Shown piece by piece: positions 9,136 to 17,701 of a stretch of DNA of 64,000 bases. Made by a program: the position numbers and the translations under genes. The stretch's first letter is position 1. Each line of letters begins with the position of its first letter. The notes under the pieces are model-generated. The model worked only from the letters and a program-made list of their open reading frames with translations. It made no database searches and had not been told where the DNA came from. Source of the stretch: Stenotrophomonas oahuensis (GTDB taxonomy: Bacteria; Pseudomonadota; Gammaproteobacteria; Xanthomonadales; Xanthomonadaceae); NCBI RefSeq assembly GCF_031834595.1, contig NZ_CP115541.1:3528501-3592500 (forward strand), given 5' to 3'.

Positions 9136-9143
9136 CGCTGCGC

Positions 9144-9893
9144 TCATCCGGCCTTAGGCATCAACGCCTCTGCGTCCTTGCCGGCTGCAATGCGCATTGG
9201 GGCACTCGGGTCGGTCACCGCACGCCAGACCGCTTCGGCCACATCCTGACCTTCGGTAATCGGACCGCTGCTGTCGCGGAAGCTTGCAAACACCTTCTGT
9301 GCAAACTCGCTGTAGGCGTTCTGGTCATCCATCCGAGGGACTGCCAGCGCATTGGAGCCGAACTGCGTGCTGGGCGCTCTGCCAGGCAGTACCAGGCGTA
9401 CGCGCACGCCGAAGGGTTCCACTTCAATCGCCAGCGACTCGGTGAGGGCGTTCACTGCGGCCTTGCTGGCAGAGTAGACGCCTACCAGCGGCAGTGGCTT
9501 CAGCGTAACTGAGGAAGTGACGTTCACGATCACGCCTTCGCCTCGGGCGCGCATCTGCGGCAGCACGGCCTGGGCGACGGCCAGGGTGCCGAGGGTGTTG
9601 GTCTCAAACAGCGTGCGTGCGGTTTCCTGCGTGGTGAGTTCCACCGGCACCGCCGCGCCCACACCGGCGTTGTTGACCACGGCATCGAGCGGCCCGGCGG
9701 CTTCGATGGCGCGGGTGATGCTGTCCGGGTCGGTGATGTCCAGGGGCAGTAAGCTGAGGCGGTCGGAGCGGGGCAGGAGGTCTTCGCGCGGTGTGCGCAT
9801 GGTGGCCACCACGTTCCAGCCGCGGTCGAGGAAGAGCTTGGCGGTGTCCAGGCCGAAGCCGGAGGAGGTGCCTGTGATCAGTACGGTGGGCAT
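9144..9893 (-). CDS. SDR family oxidoreductase
   Basis: 249-residue classical short-chain dehydrogenase: TGTSSGFG cofactor loop at ~7-14, VVNNAGVG around 78, catalytic Ser in NVTSSVTL and YSASK (Tyr/Lys) near 150. AAGGA lies 8-9 bases before the chosen ATG. Divergent from an AraC-family regulator 98 bases away, a frequent regulator/SDR pairing, so control by that regulator is likely. The substrate is unknown. The IS256 element abuts its stop codon, and the frame shows no disruption. Confidence 0.88.
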   Translation of the reverse strand: MPTVLITGTSSGFGLDTAKLFLDRGWNVVATMRTPREDLLPRSDRLSLLPLDITDPDSITRAIEAAGPLDAVVNNAGVGAAVPVELTTQETARTLFETNTLGTLAVAQAVLPQMRARGEGVIVNVTSSVTLKPLPLVGVYSASKAAVNALTESLAIEVEPFGVRVRLVLPGRAPSTQFGSNALAVPRMDDQNAYSEFAQKVFASFRDSSGPITEGQDVAEAVWRAVTDPSAPMRIAAGKDAEALMPKAG

Positions 9894-9991
9894 CCGGTGT
9901 TTCCTTGATGGGTGGGGGAAACCCATGTTCACCGGTTGGGGCTGGACGGTATATGCTGAGGAATCTCTCATTCTTCGTAGATCGTCCGGAC

Positions 9992-10888
9992 ATGGCAGAT
10001 CCCCTGGCCCAGGTCGTCTCCCTGCTGCATCCCACTGCCCGCTTCTCCAAGCGGGTGGAGGGGGCGGGAGAGTGGTGCGTGCATCGCGAGGGTGAGGGTG
10101 AGCCTTTCTATGTCGCGTTGTTGGCCGGGGAGTGCCGGCTGACGGTGGACGATCAACCACCGCTGCATCTGCAGGCGGGCGACTTCGTTCTGGTACCTGC
10201 GCTGCGGTCCCTGTTCAATTGCAGCGCCGGGGCGGGCGTGGACGCCTTGCCCGAGCTGCCGGTACGGCTGGGTGACGGATGGTTCCGCGTGGGTCGGCAG
10301 GAAGGACCGGCGGAGGTCCTGATGCAGATCGGGCATTGCCAGTTTGAGTCGCCGGATGCGCCCTTGCTGGTGTCGCTGCTGCCACAGGTGCTGCATGTGC
10401 GCGGTGTGGAACGGCTTGCGACGCTGGTGGAGATGGTGGGTGATGAGTCGCGCTCGGCGCGGCCTGGACGCGAGGTGGTGCTGGAGCGGCTGTTGGAACT
10501 GCTGCTGATCGAGGCGTTGCGGAGTGCCGCGCAGTATTCCGATGGAGCGGGGCTGGTGTATGGGTTGGCCGATGACCGGCTGGCCGGGGCGCTGCGGGCG
10601 ATTCATGAGCGGCCCGAGCATGCGTGGACGGTGGCTTCGTTGGCGGTAGAGGCGGCGTTGTCGCGGTCCTCGTTCTCCGCGCGTTTTACCCAGGTGGTGG
10701 GGGTTGCACCCATGGAATATGTGCTGGCGTGGCGGATGGCGTTGGCGAAGCAGTTGCTGCGGTCGCAGGCGTTGACGCTGGAGCAGGTGGCGGAGCGGGT
10801 GGGGTATGCGAGCGCGGTGACGTTCAGTGCGGCGTTTGTGAGGCTGGTGGGGGTTGCGCCTGGGCGGTATGGGCGGGTGGGGAGCTAG
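9992..10888 (+). CDS. AraC-family transcriptional regulator (cupin N-domain)
   Basis: 298 residues. The N-terminal ~190 residues form a cupin-like sensor domain (GECRLTVDDQPPLHLQAGDFVLVP). The C-terminal ~100 residues hold two helix-turn-helix units (VASLAVEAALSRSSFSARF and LEQVAERVGYASAVTFSAAF) and the AraC signature ending VGVAPGRYGR. The start at MADPLAQVV matches the family; the frame is open 29 codons further upstream. It is divergent from the SDR gene at 9144-9893, its probable target. Confidence 0.9.
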   Translation: MADPLAQVVSLLHPTARFSKRVEGAGEWCVHREGEGEPFYVALLAGECRLTVDDQPPLHLQAGDFVLVPALRSLFNCSAGAGVDALPELPVRLGDGWFRVGRQEGPAEVLMQIGHCQFESPDAPLLVSLLPQVLHVRGVERLATLVEMVGDESRSARPGREVVLERLLELLLIEALRSAAQYSDGAGLVYGLADDRLAGALRAIHERPEHAWTVASLAVEAALSRSSFSARFTQVVGVAPMEYVLAWRMALAKQLLRSQALTLEQVAERVGYASAVTFSAAFVRLVGVAPGRYGRVGS

Positions 10889-10919
10889 ACGCTGCGTGAT
10901 GGTGGCCGTGGTGGGCTTT

Positions 10920-11065
10920 GGTAGAGGCGGTCGTAAGACGCCTGCCGATAACGGTTGTGGGTGCCTTAACGCAGGGAACTCTGTCGGACGCGCTTCTGCG
11001 TTGGATGTTCATGCCCTATCGGGCGTTGAACCGTTATCGGCGGTCGACTGTCGTGCGACCCTACC
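10920..11065. repeat. 146-bp composite GTAG...CTAC repeat, copy 1
   Basis: Begins GTAGAGGCGGTCG and ends with the long SMAG-type hairpin and CTACC. It is about 90% identical (15 mismatches by my count) to 13827-13972, in the same orientation and of exactly equal length. It separates the AraC/SDR pair from the SDR/reductase/LysR cassette. Confidence 0.85.
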
Positions 11066-11083
11066 AAAGCGGGCCCGACAGAA

Positions 11084-11851
11084 TCAAAGCTTGTAGCCGC
11101 CGCTCGCTTCGATGACCTGGGCGGTGACCCAGCGGCCTTCATCAGATGCGAGAAAAGCAACGACGGCGGCGATGTCCGAGGTTTCGCCGAAGCGCCCCAG
11201 CGCGGTATCGGCTTCAATCGCCTTCACCATGTCCGCATTCTCGCGGACGGCGGCGTTCATGTCCGTTCGCGTCCAGCCGGGTGCGACAGCGTTCACCGTG
11301 ATTCCGCGCGGACCCAGTTCCATCGCCAGCGCATGGGTCAGGTTGTTGATGGCGGCTTTGGCCATGGAGTAGATCGGAACTGCCGGCAATGGGCGCGTAC
11401 CCAGACCGGAGGACGTGTTGATGATCCGGCCACCATCGGAAAGACGGCTGAGTGCGGATTGAACAATGAAGAACGGAGCGCGGGCATGCACCGCGAACAT
11501 CGTGTTCCAGGCGTCTGGCGTTGCATCAGCAAGGCCGCCCCAGCCTGAGTTGCCAGCGTTGTTCACCAGGATGTCGAGCGTTCTGCTGCCCTTCCGTTCT
11601 TCCAATTCACGGTCGAGTGCGTCGAACATGACTGGGATTGCCGCTGTATCGACCAGATCAGCCTGCAACGCGAACGCGCTCCCGCCGTTGCGCTCAATGG
11701 TCGTAACGATGTCGTCGGCACCTGCGCGGCTTGCGTTGTAAGTGATGGCGACGGTTGCGCCTTCTGCTGCGAGCCGTTCCGCAATGGCGCGGCCGATCCC
11801 GCGCGATCCGCCTGTGACCAGCGCCGTTTTGCCACCAAGTGACATTGACAT
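11084..11851 (-). CDS. SDR family oxidoreductase
   Basis: 255 residues, FabG-like: TGGSRGIGRAIAERLA cofactor motif at ~14, DILVNNAGNS, catalytic IINTSSGLG and YSMAKAAINNLTHAL, then GITVNAVAPGWTRTDMN. GGAGAAAC precedes the ATG at 11851. It is the second gene of a minus-strand pair with the F420-type reductase-like gene 60 bases upstream. A LysR gene diverges from the pair and probably regulates it. Substrate unknown. Confidence 0.9.
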   Translation of the reverse strand: MSMSLGGKTALVTGGSRGIGRAIAERLAAEGATVAITYNASRAGADDIVTTIERNGGSAFALQADLVDTAAIPVMFDALDRELEERKGSRTLDILVNNAGNSGWGGLADATPDAWNTMFAVHARAPFFIVQSALSRLSDGGRIINTSSGLGTRPLPAVPIYSMAKAAINNLTHALAMELGPRGITVNAVAPGWTRTDMNAAVRENADMVKAIEADTALGRFGETSDIAAVVAFLASDEGRWVTAQVIEASGGYKL

Positions 11852-11911
11852 GAGTTTCTCCTCAGTTGAAAGGTATCGGGCACCCGTGAGAGGGTGCCCG
11901 ACCCACGAGCG

Positions 11912-12715
11912 TTACTGCTTGACCGTGTCGGCGCTGGCCTGTTCGAAGAACAGGGCAACGTGGATCTGCGGCATGCCTTCGAATGTGCCGCCGATCGGGG
12001 AAGGACGCACCGCTTCGGAAACGAGCTTTGCCGCCTCTTCCTGCGTCAGCGGTTTGCCGGGCCGCTGGTACGCGCGCCGGGTGTCCTCGTCGGTGGCTTC
12101 GAGCGATACCTTGGGCGCATAGCGCCAGAAGTAGATGTCCGTGCTGGGCTCGATACGCCAGCTGTCGGCGAGCGAGCCGGCGTCGATGGTGTCGTAGCCG
12201 ATATTGCCGAGGAAGGTGCTGACAGCCTGCTTGGCCTCCACTTCGTCGCCGGCCACGGGCAAGGTGGTGCGGTTGGCATCGCCCTTGGGCGCGGCGTTGG
12301 CCTGCATGTGGATCCAGCTCAGGTTATGAAGGCCTTTGACGACCTTGGCCCCCTTGAGATGACGGGCGATGAGTTCGCTGGAGGTGAGCTCGCCGTTGTC
12401 CAGATCCTCACGGCGGAAGTCGCCAAGGCCGGGATAGTAGTTCGTCTGATCGAGGACCACCTTGCCGGCGAATGCATTGCCGGGCAGCTTCTCGAAGGCG
12501 GCAATCGGAATCGAAAGGGTGACAATATCGCCAGCGGCGATCGCATCCTCGACGCTGCCGGCACGCGCCAGCGGACCCAGGCTTTCGACCAGTTCCGACA
12601 GAGAATCAGGCCCGCGGGAGTTGCTGATCACGACGTTGTACCCGGCGGCAACCGCCAGGCGCGCAACGGCCTTGCCAACCAGGCCGGTGCCGATGATGCC
12701 AATGGTGTGTTTCAT
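11912..12715 (-). CDS. NADPH-dependent F420-reductase-like dinucleotide-binding oxidoreductase
   Basis: 267 residues. An N-terminal Rossmann fold, IGIIGTGLVGKAVARLA, is followed by VVISNSRGP, which suits NADP phosphate recognition. Family members couple NADP(H) to F420 or flavins, but this lineage does not make F420 as far as is known, so another acceptor is likely. AAGGA precedes the ATG. It is first in a two-gene unit with the SDR at 11084 and divergent from the LysR gene. Confidence 0.82.
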   Translation of the reverse strand: MKHTIGIIGTGLVGKAVARLAVAAGYNVVISNSRGPDSLSELVESLGPLARAGSVEDAIAAGDIVTLSIPIAAFEKLPGNAFAGKVVLDQTNYYPGLGDFRREDLDNGELTSSELIARHLKGAKVVKGLHNLSWIHMQANAAPKGDANRTTLPVAGDEVEAKQAVSTFLGNIGYDTIDAGSLADSWRIEPSTDIYFWRYAPKVSLEATDEDTRRAYQRPGKPLTQEEAAKLVSEAVRPSPIGGTFEGMPQIHVALFFEQASADTVKQ

Positions 12716-12893
12716 CTTGCATTCCTTCTATGTGGCGGAGGGACCGCCGACAGCTTTCGGGGGACGCGCGGCTGAGCGCGGCGCGGTGCGAGCAGGTCGA
12801 TCTGCCGGGAAGGCGGCGACGTGTTGCACGGAGCGCACTATGGACGTAGGCTCATTAGTGATAAATGGGCCGATATGACAAAGACTGTTGTCC

Positions 12894-13790
12894 ATGAATA
12901 CATCAATCGATCTGCCGGAGATGCGCGTCTTTGTGGCAGTTGTGACCGACGGTTCCTTCACCACGGCGGCGGATCGGCTGGGCACCGACAAGGCGCGCGT
13001 CAGTCGAATCGTCAGCCGTATGGAGAAGAAGCTGGGGGCGCAGCTGCTTAGCCGCTCAACCCGCCGTCTCAGCGTGACGGAGGTCGGGCGTGACTACTTC
13101 GAGCGCGCGATGTCCATCCTGACCGCCGCCGAAGCCGCCGAGGCGGCAGTGGCACAGCAGTCCAAGGAGCCGAAGGGCCTGCTCAAGCTCACCGCCGGAT
13201 CCGAATTCGGCACCATGGTGGTCGACGACTGGATCGCTGCGTTTCTGAAGATGGCCCCGAAAGTGAGCGTGGAAGCGGAATACACCAACCGCCTGGTCGA
13301 CATCATCCATGAGGGCTTTGATGTCGCCATCCGGGTGGGCGTGCTTGAAGATTCCGGGCTCTCCGCGCGCAGACTGGGCGAGGTTTCTTACGGTCTGTAT
13401 GCGGCACCAGGCTACGTGAGAGACAGTCCGGTGATCGCGACCGTGGCAGACCTGAAACGTCACAGTCTGATCATGAAGACGACGCGCGGGCGCTCCAACT
13501 GGACGCTGCTGAACGGCGAGAGCATCGAGAAGATCACAGTGTCTCCGCGCTGTGCCGTCAACAGCACGATTGCGGCGAGAAACCTCGCGCTTTCAGGGCT
13601 GGGTGTCGCGCATCTGCCGCGTTTCATGGCGGACCCTTTAGTGACGGCAGGGGCGCTTTCGTGCGTGCTTCCTGGCTGGGCGGAAGCGCCGGCACCAGTG
13701 CACGCGGTGTTCGCTTCGAGCCGCTACATGGACCCGAAGGTGCGGAGCTTTGTCGATCTGTGCCTGGGCGCATTCAAGGCTGGCGGGTAA
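12894..13790 (+). CDS. LysR-family transcriptional regulator
   Basis: 298 residues. The N-terminal winged HTH (MRVFVAVVTDGSFTTAADRL, then RVSRIVSRMEKKLG) is followed by the substrate-binding domain from ~95. A TTG at 12888 is an alternative start two codons upstream. Divergent from the reductase/SDR pair (178-base gap), the classic LysR layout, so the pair is its probable target. The cassette is enclosed by the 146-bp repeats. Confidence 0.9.
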   Translation: MNTSIDLPEMRVFVAVVTDGSFTTAADRLGTDKARVSRIVSRMEKKLGAQLLSRSTRRLSVTEVGRDYFERAMSILTAAEAAEAAVAQQSKEPKGLLKLTAGSEFGTMVVDDWIAAFLKMAPKVSVEAEYTNRLVDIIHEGFDVAIRVGVLEDSGLSARRLGEVSYGLYAAPGYVRDSPVIATVADLKRHSLIMKTTRGRSNWTLLNGESIEKITVSPRCAVNSTIAARNLALSGLGVAHLPRFMADPLVTAGALSCVLPGWAEAPAPVHAVFASSRYMDPKVRSFVDLCLGAFKAGG

Positions 13791-13826
13791 CCCTGGATGG
13801 GCGAGGGCGTTCCCGAGGTGTGACCT

Positions 13827-13972
13827 GGTAGAGGCGGTCGCGAGACGCCTGCCGATAACGGTTGTCGGTGCTTTAACGCAGGGACCTCTGTCGGAGGCGC
13901 TTCTGCGTTCAATGCTCATGCCCCACCGGGCGTTGAGGCGCTATTGGCGGTCGACTGTCGTGCGACCCTACC
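13827..13972. repeat. 146-bp composite GTAG...CTAC repeat, copy 2
   Basis: Same-orientation partner of 10920-11065; the two bracket the SDR/reductase/LysR cassette (11066-13826). Confidence 0.85.
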
Positions 13973-14011
13973 AGCACCAGCACCCGCACCCGCAATGTCC
14001 GTTCGTCATCT

Positions 14012-14629
14012 TCAAAGGTTGCGTGATCTGGACATTCCAGGTCTGAACTCAATCTTCAGGCGCGTCATCGCCTCGAGCTCCTCGACGGCCGGTTCGTACA
14101 CATCGGTATCAAAGCCCTCCACATGGATCTCGATTGCACGGCGCTCCGGTTGACCCGAGATTCCCGTGACGTCGGGGATGAGTGCGTAGATGACGGGAGC
14201 GCTTTTCGCCAGTACCTGACTGAACTCCTCGTCGGTGTATGGCTGTCCGGATTCAAACTGGACCCTAACCGGGGTCCCGGCAACGGTGATCACTTGGTCA
14301 GGTTCAACTGCAGCACCCTTCAATCCGATGCGCAGGTGTTGATCGGGATGTGCCTCAATGGAGAGAAACGCAATGCGTTCGGCGTACTGGGTGCGGAGCC
14401 TTACGATATGTGGATCAAGTTCTGCCTGAACTCGAAGTCGGCTTTGCGCTTCCTCAAACGAAACGCCCGCATCAAGCATGTATGCCCTCGTGGCGACATC
14501 GTCTTCAATGTACGGCGGTGCTGAAATGGCGCTGCCTGATACCAGCGCCGCAGCGAGTATCGTCAGGACAGTTATTCTGATTCCGGCGCGGTGACGCCGT
14601 CCAGGTTCTTCCGGATGAATGTTGTTCAT
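14012..14629 (-). CDS. Exported hypothetical protein, 205 aa
   Basis: The N-terminus is basic, then carries a hydrophobic segment (~residues 18-36, ITVLTILAAALVSGSAISA) consistent with a signal peptide. The mature part begins PPYIEDDVATRAYMLDAGVS and continues FEEAQSRLRVQAELD. This pattern resembles the leader region preceding some secreted serine proteases of this family of bacteria, but no protease domain follows. Function unknown; no clear operon partners. Confidence 0.65.
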   Translation of the reverse strand: MNNIHPEEPGRRHRAGIRITVLTILAAALVSGSAISAPPYIEDDVATRAYMLDAGVSFEEAQSRLRVQAELDPHIVRLRTQYAERIAFLSIEAHPDQHLRIGLKGAAVEPDQVITVAGTPVRVQFESGQPYTDEEFSQVLAKSAPVIYALIPDVTGISGQPERRAIEIHVEGFDTDVYEPAVEELEAMTRLKIEFRPGMSRSRNL

Positions 14630-14767
14630 TGCCCTCGATCCTTGATGGGATGGCCTTTCGTGCCGCGTGTGTACTCCAGGAAGAGACTATACGGGATGCT
14701 GCTGCGGAGCTCGATTCCGTCAGTGTGTGGACGTATGGTCGGCTTCGGGGAGGCGGCTGCGTTCAGC

Positions 14768-14826
14768 GGTCATGCCCCACTGCGCGTTGGGCCGTTGTCT
14801 GCGGTCGACTGTCGTGCGAGGCTACC
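14768..14826. repeat. Long SMAG-type intergenic repeat
   Basis: Copy of the 59-bp unit with a slightly diverged hairpin (GGTCGACTGTCGTGCGAGG) and CTACC end, upstream of the lipoprotein gene. Confidence 0.75.
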
Positions 14827-14884
14827 AAAGCGGAGCGGGTCGGCGTAATACCCGGTCGCGCACAATCACTCTGAAGGTGCTGCC

Positions 14885-15280
14885 ATGCGCGTACGGAAGC
14901 TGTTGGTCATTGCTGCCATCTGCGGGTCTGCGTCTGGGTGCCAGACGTTCCTGGAGACGCCATCCCCCTTCGACGGGGAAGAGGTGATGGAGGTAAGAGG
15001 GGTGGTGGAGGTCTTCACCGGTGGCCATGGCGGCGGCGGATTGGGTTTGATCAAGGCCGACGATGGGCGTTGCTATGATCTGGCACTGCCGAAAGAGGTG
15101 GTGCGCAACCGTCGGCGCTGGAATCAGAAGGCGGTGGTTCTGTCCGGCGAGTTGCAGTTTCGACCTGTCCTGAGCATGCCCGAGATGATGTGGTTTGAGA
15201 TCGGGGATCGGAAGGTGGATGGGTTGGGGTGTTCGGAGGACATTATTTATGTTCGCTCGATCAGGCGGGTGAAGGGCTGA
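14885..15280 (+). CDS. Putative lipoprotein, 131 aa
   Basis: Short signal peptide (MRVRKLLVIAAICGSASGC) with a plausible lipobox (ASGC) placing the acylated Cys at residue 19. The mature domain, about 112 residues, starts with a Gly-rich segment (VVEVFTGGHGGGGLG) and contains two further Cys residues. No family recognised. Probably membrane-anchored in the envelope. Confidence 0.65.
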   Translation: MRVRKLLVIAAICGSASGCQTFLETPSPFDGEEVMEVRGVVEVFTGGHGGGGLGLIKADDGRCYDLALPKEVVRNRRRWNQKAVVLSGELQFRPVLSMPEMMWFEIGDRKVDGLGCSEDIIYVRSIRRVKG

Positions 15281-15320
15281 GGTTTGCGGGGGCTCTGTTT
15301 GGAGCGCGCCTGCGTTCGTT

Positions 15321-15379
15321 GGTCATGCCCTATCGCGTGTTGAGCGGTTATCGGCGGTCGACTGTAGTGCGACCCTACC
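15321..15379. repeat. Long SMAG-type intergenic repeat
   Basis: Copy of the 59-bp unit (GGTCATGCCC ... GGTCGACTGTAGTGCGACC ... CTACC) between the lipoprotein gene and the Pro-rich gene. Confidence 0.8.
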
Positions 15380-15434
15380 GAAGCCACTTCACCTGGCTAC
15401 ACCTTGTGGAGGGTTCGTTGAAGCCGGAAGGCCG

Positions 15435-15767
15435 TCACGCGGTTGCGGCGTATAGTGGAAGCACTTCCCGGTCCAGATGCTGCCAGCGGCCTTGCGCAAA
15501 AACGTAGCGCGTCTGTGCGCGCTCCCTTGGCGGTACCGGGGCCTCCAACGGCGGCTTGGTCGGCGGCGGATCGCGCTCCGGCGGCGCCTCATTCGGCGGA
15601 TCTTCGCGGGTGGGCTCTTCCGGCGGCGGCGCTTCTACCGGCGGGGCAGTGGGTTCGGGCGTCTGGGGCGGCGGCGGCACCTGCGCGCGCAGGGCCTGGA
15701 GGGGGGATTCGATCTGCTGCATGGGCAATGCGGGGGACGGGGACAACGTGATGGTTTCACGCTGCAT
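15435..15767 (-). CDS. Pro/Glu-rich hypothetical protein, 110 aa
   Basis: Residues ~30-85 are an extended Pro/Glu/Arg region (PPPPQTPEPTAPPVEAPPPE and onward) with no hydrophobic core. The C-terminus (RYVFAQGRWQHLDREVLPLY) is ordered and aromatic. No signal peptide or family recognised. The ribosome site is weak. It could be an envelope- or DNA-associated linker protein, but nothing in the sequence decides this. Confidence 0.45.
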   Translation of the reverse strand: MQRETITLSPSPALPMQQIESPLQALRAQVPPPPQTPEPTAPPVEAPPPEEPTREDPPNEAPPERDPPPTKPPLEAPVPPRERAQTRYVFAQGRWQHLDREVLPLYAATA

Positions 15768-15944
15768 GTCAACGCAAGGCGATAGCGCTGCGTAAGGGTC
15801 ATGACGACACTGCGGTGAACACCCGAGAGCATCTGCTGCACGCGGTGCCTACATGCTGGTCACGACGTTCGCATGCAGGGGTGGGTATCTAGGAGCTTTG
15901 TTCCTGGAGATGCTCATGCCTCGTGTGACAGGGAAGGTGCCCTG

Positions 15945-16925
15945 ATGATCGCGGTGCTGCACGAAACGACCCCGGCACGGGCCGGCGACCCGGTCGAAAC
16001 AGCTGCCCGCGGCTGGGTGGCCAAAGTGCCCGCGCTACCCATGCCAGGAGGTGGCGACACGCTCGGCCGCTGGCAGGCGCTGGCGCACATGGCGGCGCAG
16101 GACCTGTGCCTGGTGAAAGTACTGGAAGCGCATTACGACGCACGCGCCATTCTGCTGGCCCTGGCACCCGAACGCCTGCCGCCGGCACAGGCGCTGGGTG
16201 CGGTGTGGGCGGCGCACGGTCCGCAGGAAACCCTGCAGCTGGATCCGTGCGGCCGCACGCTGAGCGGCAGCAAGCCGTGGTGCTCGGGTGCAGGCTGGGT
16301 GGACATCGCTTTGGTGACCGTACGCGACGAGGAACGCACGCGGCTGTTCCTGGTGGATGCGCGCCATCCCGGGCTGCAGTTCGACACCAATGGGTGGGTC
16401 GCAACCGGCATGGCGCGCATTCCCAGCGGCACCGCGCATTTCAACCAGGTGCCGGCGGTGGAGATCGGGGCCAGCAATGCCTATCTGGAAAGGCCGGGCT
16501 TCTGGCACGGCGGGGCCGGTATTGCGGCGTGCTGGTATGGCGCGGCGGTGGCGTTGGCCGAGCCGCTGCGCCGTTCCGAGCGTTGCGCGCAGCCGGGCGT
16601 CGCTGCCGGCCTGCTGGGCGAGGTCGACATGCACCTGGCCAGCTGTGCCGCACTGCTGCGCGAACTGGCGGCACAGATCGATGCCGAACCGCATGCCTCC
16701 CACCGCATGGCGGTCATTCGTGTGCGCAGCGTGGTCGAGCGGGCGTGCATGCACACACTGGATCTGGTCGGGCGCGCACTGGGGCCGGGGCCGATGTGTC
16801 TGGACACCTTCCATGCGCAGCGCTGGAGTGACCTGACGGTCTTCATCCGGCAGAGCCATGCCGACCGGGATTGGCAGGAGCTCGGCGCGTTGTGCCACGC
16901 GGAGGAACACCCATGGCGTCTGTAA
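15945..16925 (+). CDS. Acyl-CoA-dehydrogenase-like flavoprotein (short form)
   Basis: 326 residues, shorter than the usual ~380. The middle contains an acyl-CoA dehydrogenase/DszC-like beta-domain segment (GRTLSGSKPWCSGAG ... LFLVDARHPG), and the C-terminal half is helical. The frame is open upstream to 15873, but GGAAGG before the ATG at 15945 supports this start. First gene of a tightly overlapping operon: its last 13 bases overlap the deacetylase gene. Family members desaturate or oxidise acyl or small substrates using FAD; the substrate here is unknown. Confidence 0.78.
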   Translation: MIAVLHETTPARAGDPVETAARGWVAKVPALPMPGGGDTLGRWQALAHMAAQDLCLVKVLEAHYDARAILLALAPERLPPAQALGAVWAAHGPQETLQLDPCGRTLSGSKPWCSGAGWVDIALVTVRDEERTRLFLVDARHPGLQFDTNGWVATGMARIPSGTAHFNQVPAVEIGASNAYLERPGFWHGGAGIAACWYGAAVALAEPLRRSERCAQPGVAAGLLGEVDMHLASCAALLRELAAQIDAEPHASHRMAVIRVRSVVERACMHTLDLVGRALGPGPMCLDTFHAQRWSDLTVFIRQSHADRDWQELGALCHAEEHPWRL

Positions 16926-17701
16926 ACAAGCCCGCCATCAATGCCGATGCAGAACTGCGTCGGATTGAAGGCGACGGTGTGCCGGAGCAGGCGTGGCGCG
17001 AGTCTGCCTGGCTGCGTGAGCTTCCAACAGAGGACCCCGAGCATCTGTTCGCCGGTGTGCAGCGTCTGGTGGTGGTATCCCCGCACCCTGACGATGAGGT
17101 GCTTGCGTGCGGCGGGCTGATGGCCAGCGCGCATGCCTCCGGGCGCGAGGTGCTGGTGATCTCCGTCACCGATGGGGAGGCGTGCTATCCGGATCAACCG
17201 GACTGGCCGCCCGAGCGGCTGCGCGATGCCCGGCAGCTGGAGCTGGACCGGGCGCTGGAGCGCCTGGGGCTGGCGGAAACGCCGAGAATTGCCTGGCATG
17301 TAGGCGATGGTGCCGTGGCCGCGCACGAAGCGGACCTGCAGCGGTGGCTTCGTGCGGTACTGCGGGACGGAGATCTGCTGCTGGCACCGTGGCATCTGGA
17401 CGGGCACCCGGATCATGAAGCGGTGGGGCGCGCGTGCGCGCAGGCAGCGGCGGCATGCGGTTGTGGGCTGCGCGAGTATCCCGTGTGGGGGTGGCATTGG
17501 CTCGACCCGGCGGTAGCACCCCGTGTGTGGGAGGGGGCTTCGCGATTTGCACTGGCCCCTTCGCTGCTGCTGCGGAAACGTCAGGCCATCGAGGAATTTG
17601 TGACCCAGACCGGAGCCGTGCGCGAGCTGACCGCTCCGCCGATTCTTCCGGAATACGTGCTGCGGCGGTTCCAACGCGACTACGAGGTGCTGCTTTCATG
17701 A
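16913..17701 (+). CDS. PIG-L family N-acetyl-sugar deacetylase
   Basis: 262 residues. The zinc-binding motif PHPDDEVLACGG (~58-69) and a later HLDGHPDHEAVG supply the His/Asp ligands and catalytic Asp of the PIG-L/MshB deacetylase family, which removes acetyl from GlcNAc-type sugars. GGAGG precedes the ATG. The gene overlaps the flavoprotein gene by 13 bases and the methyltransferase gene by 4 (ATGA). Context predicts a de-N-acetylation step on a glycan or glycoconjugate. Confidence 0.9.
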   Translation: MASVNKPAINADAELRRIEGDGVPEQAWRESAWLRELPTEDPEHLFAGVQRLVVVSPHPDDEVLACGGLMASAHASGREVLVISVTDGEACYPDQPDWPPERLRDARQLELDRALERLGLAETPRIAWHVGDGAVAAHEADLQRWLRAVLRDGDLLLAPWHLDGHPDHEAVGRACAQAAAACGCGLREYPVWGWHWLDPAVAPRVWEGASRFALAPSLLLRKRQAIEEFVTQTGAVRELTAPPILPEYVLRRFQRDYEVLLS

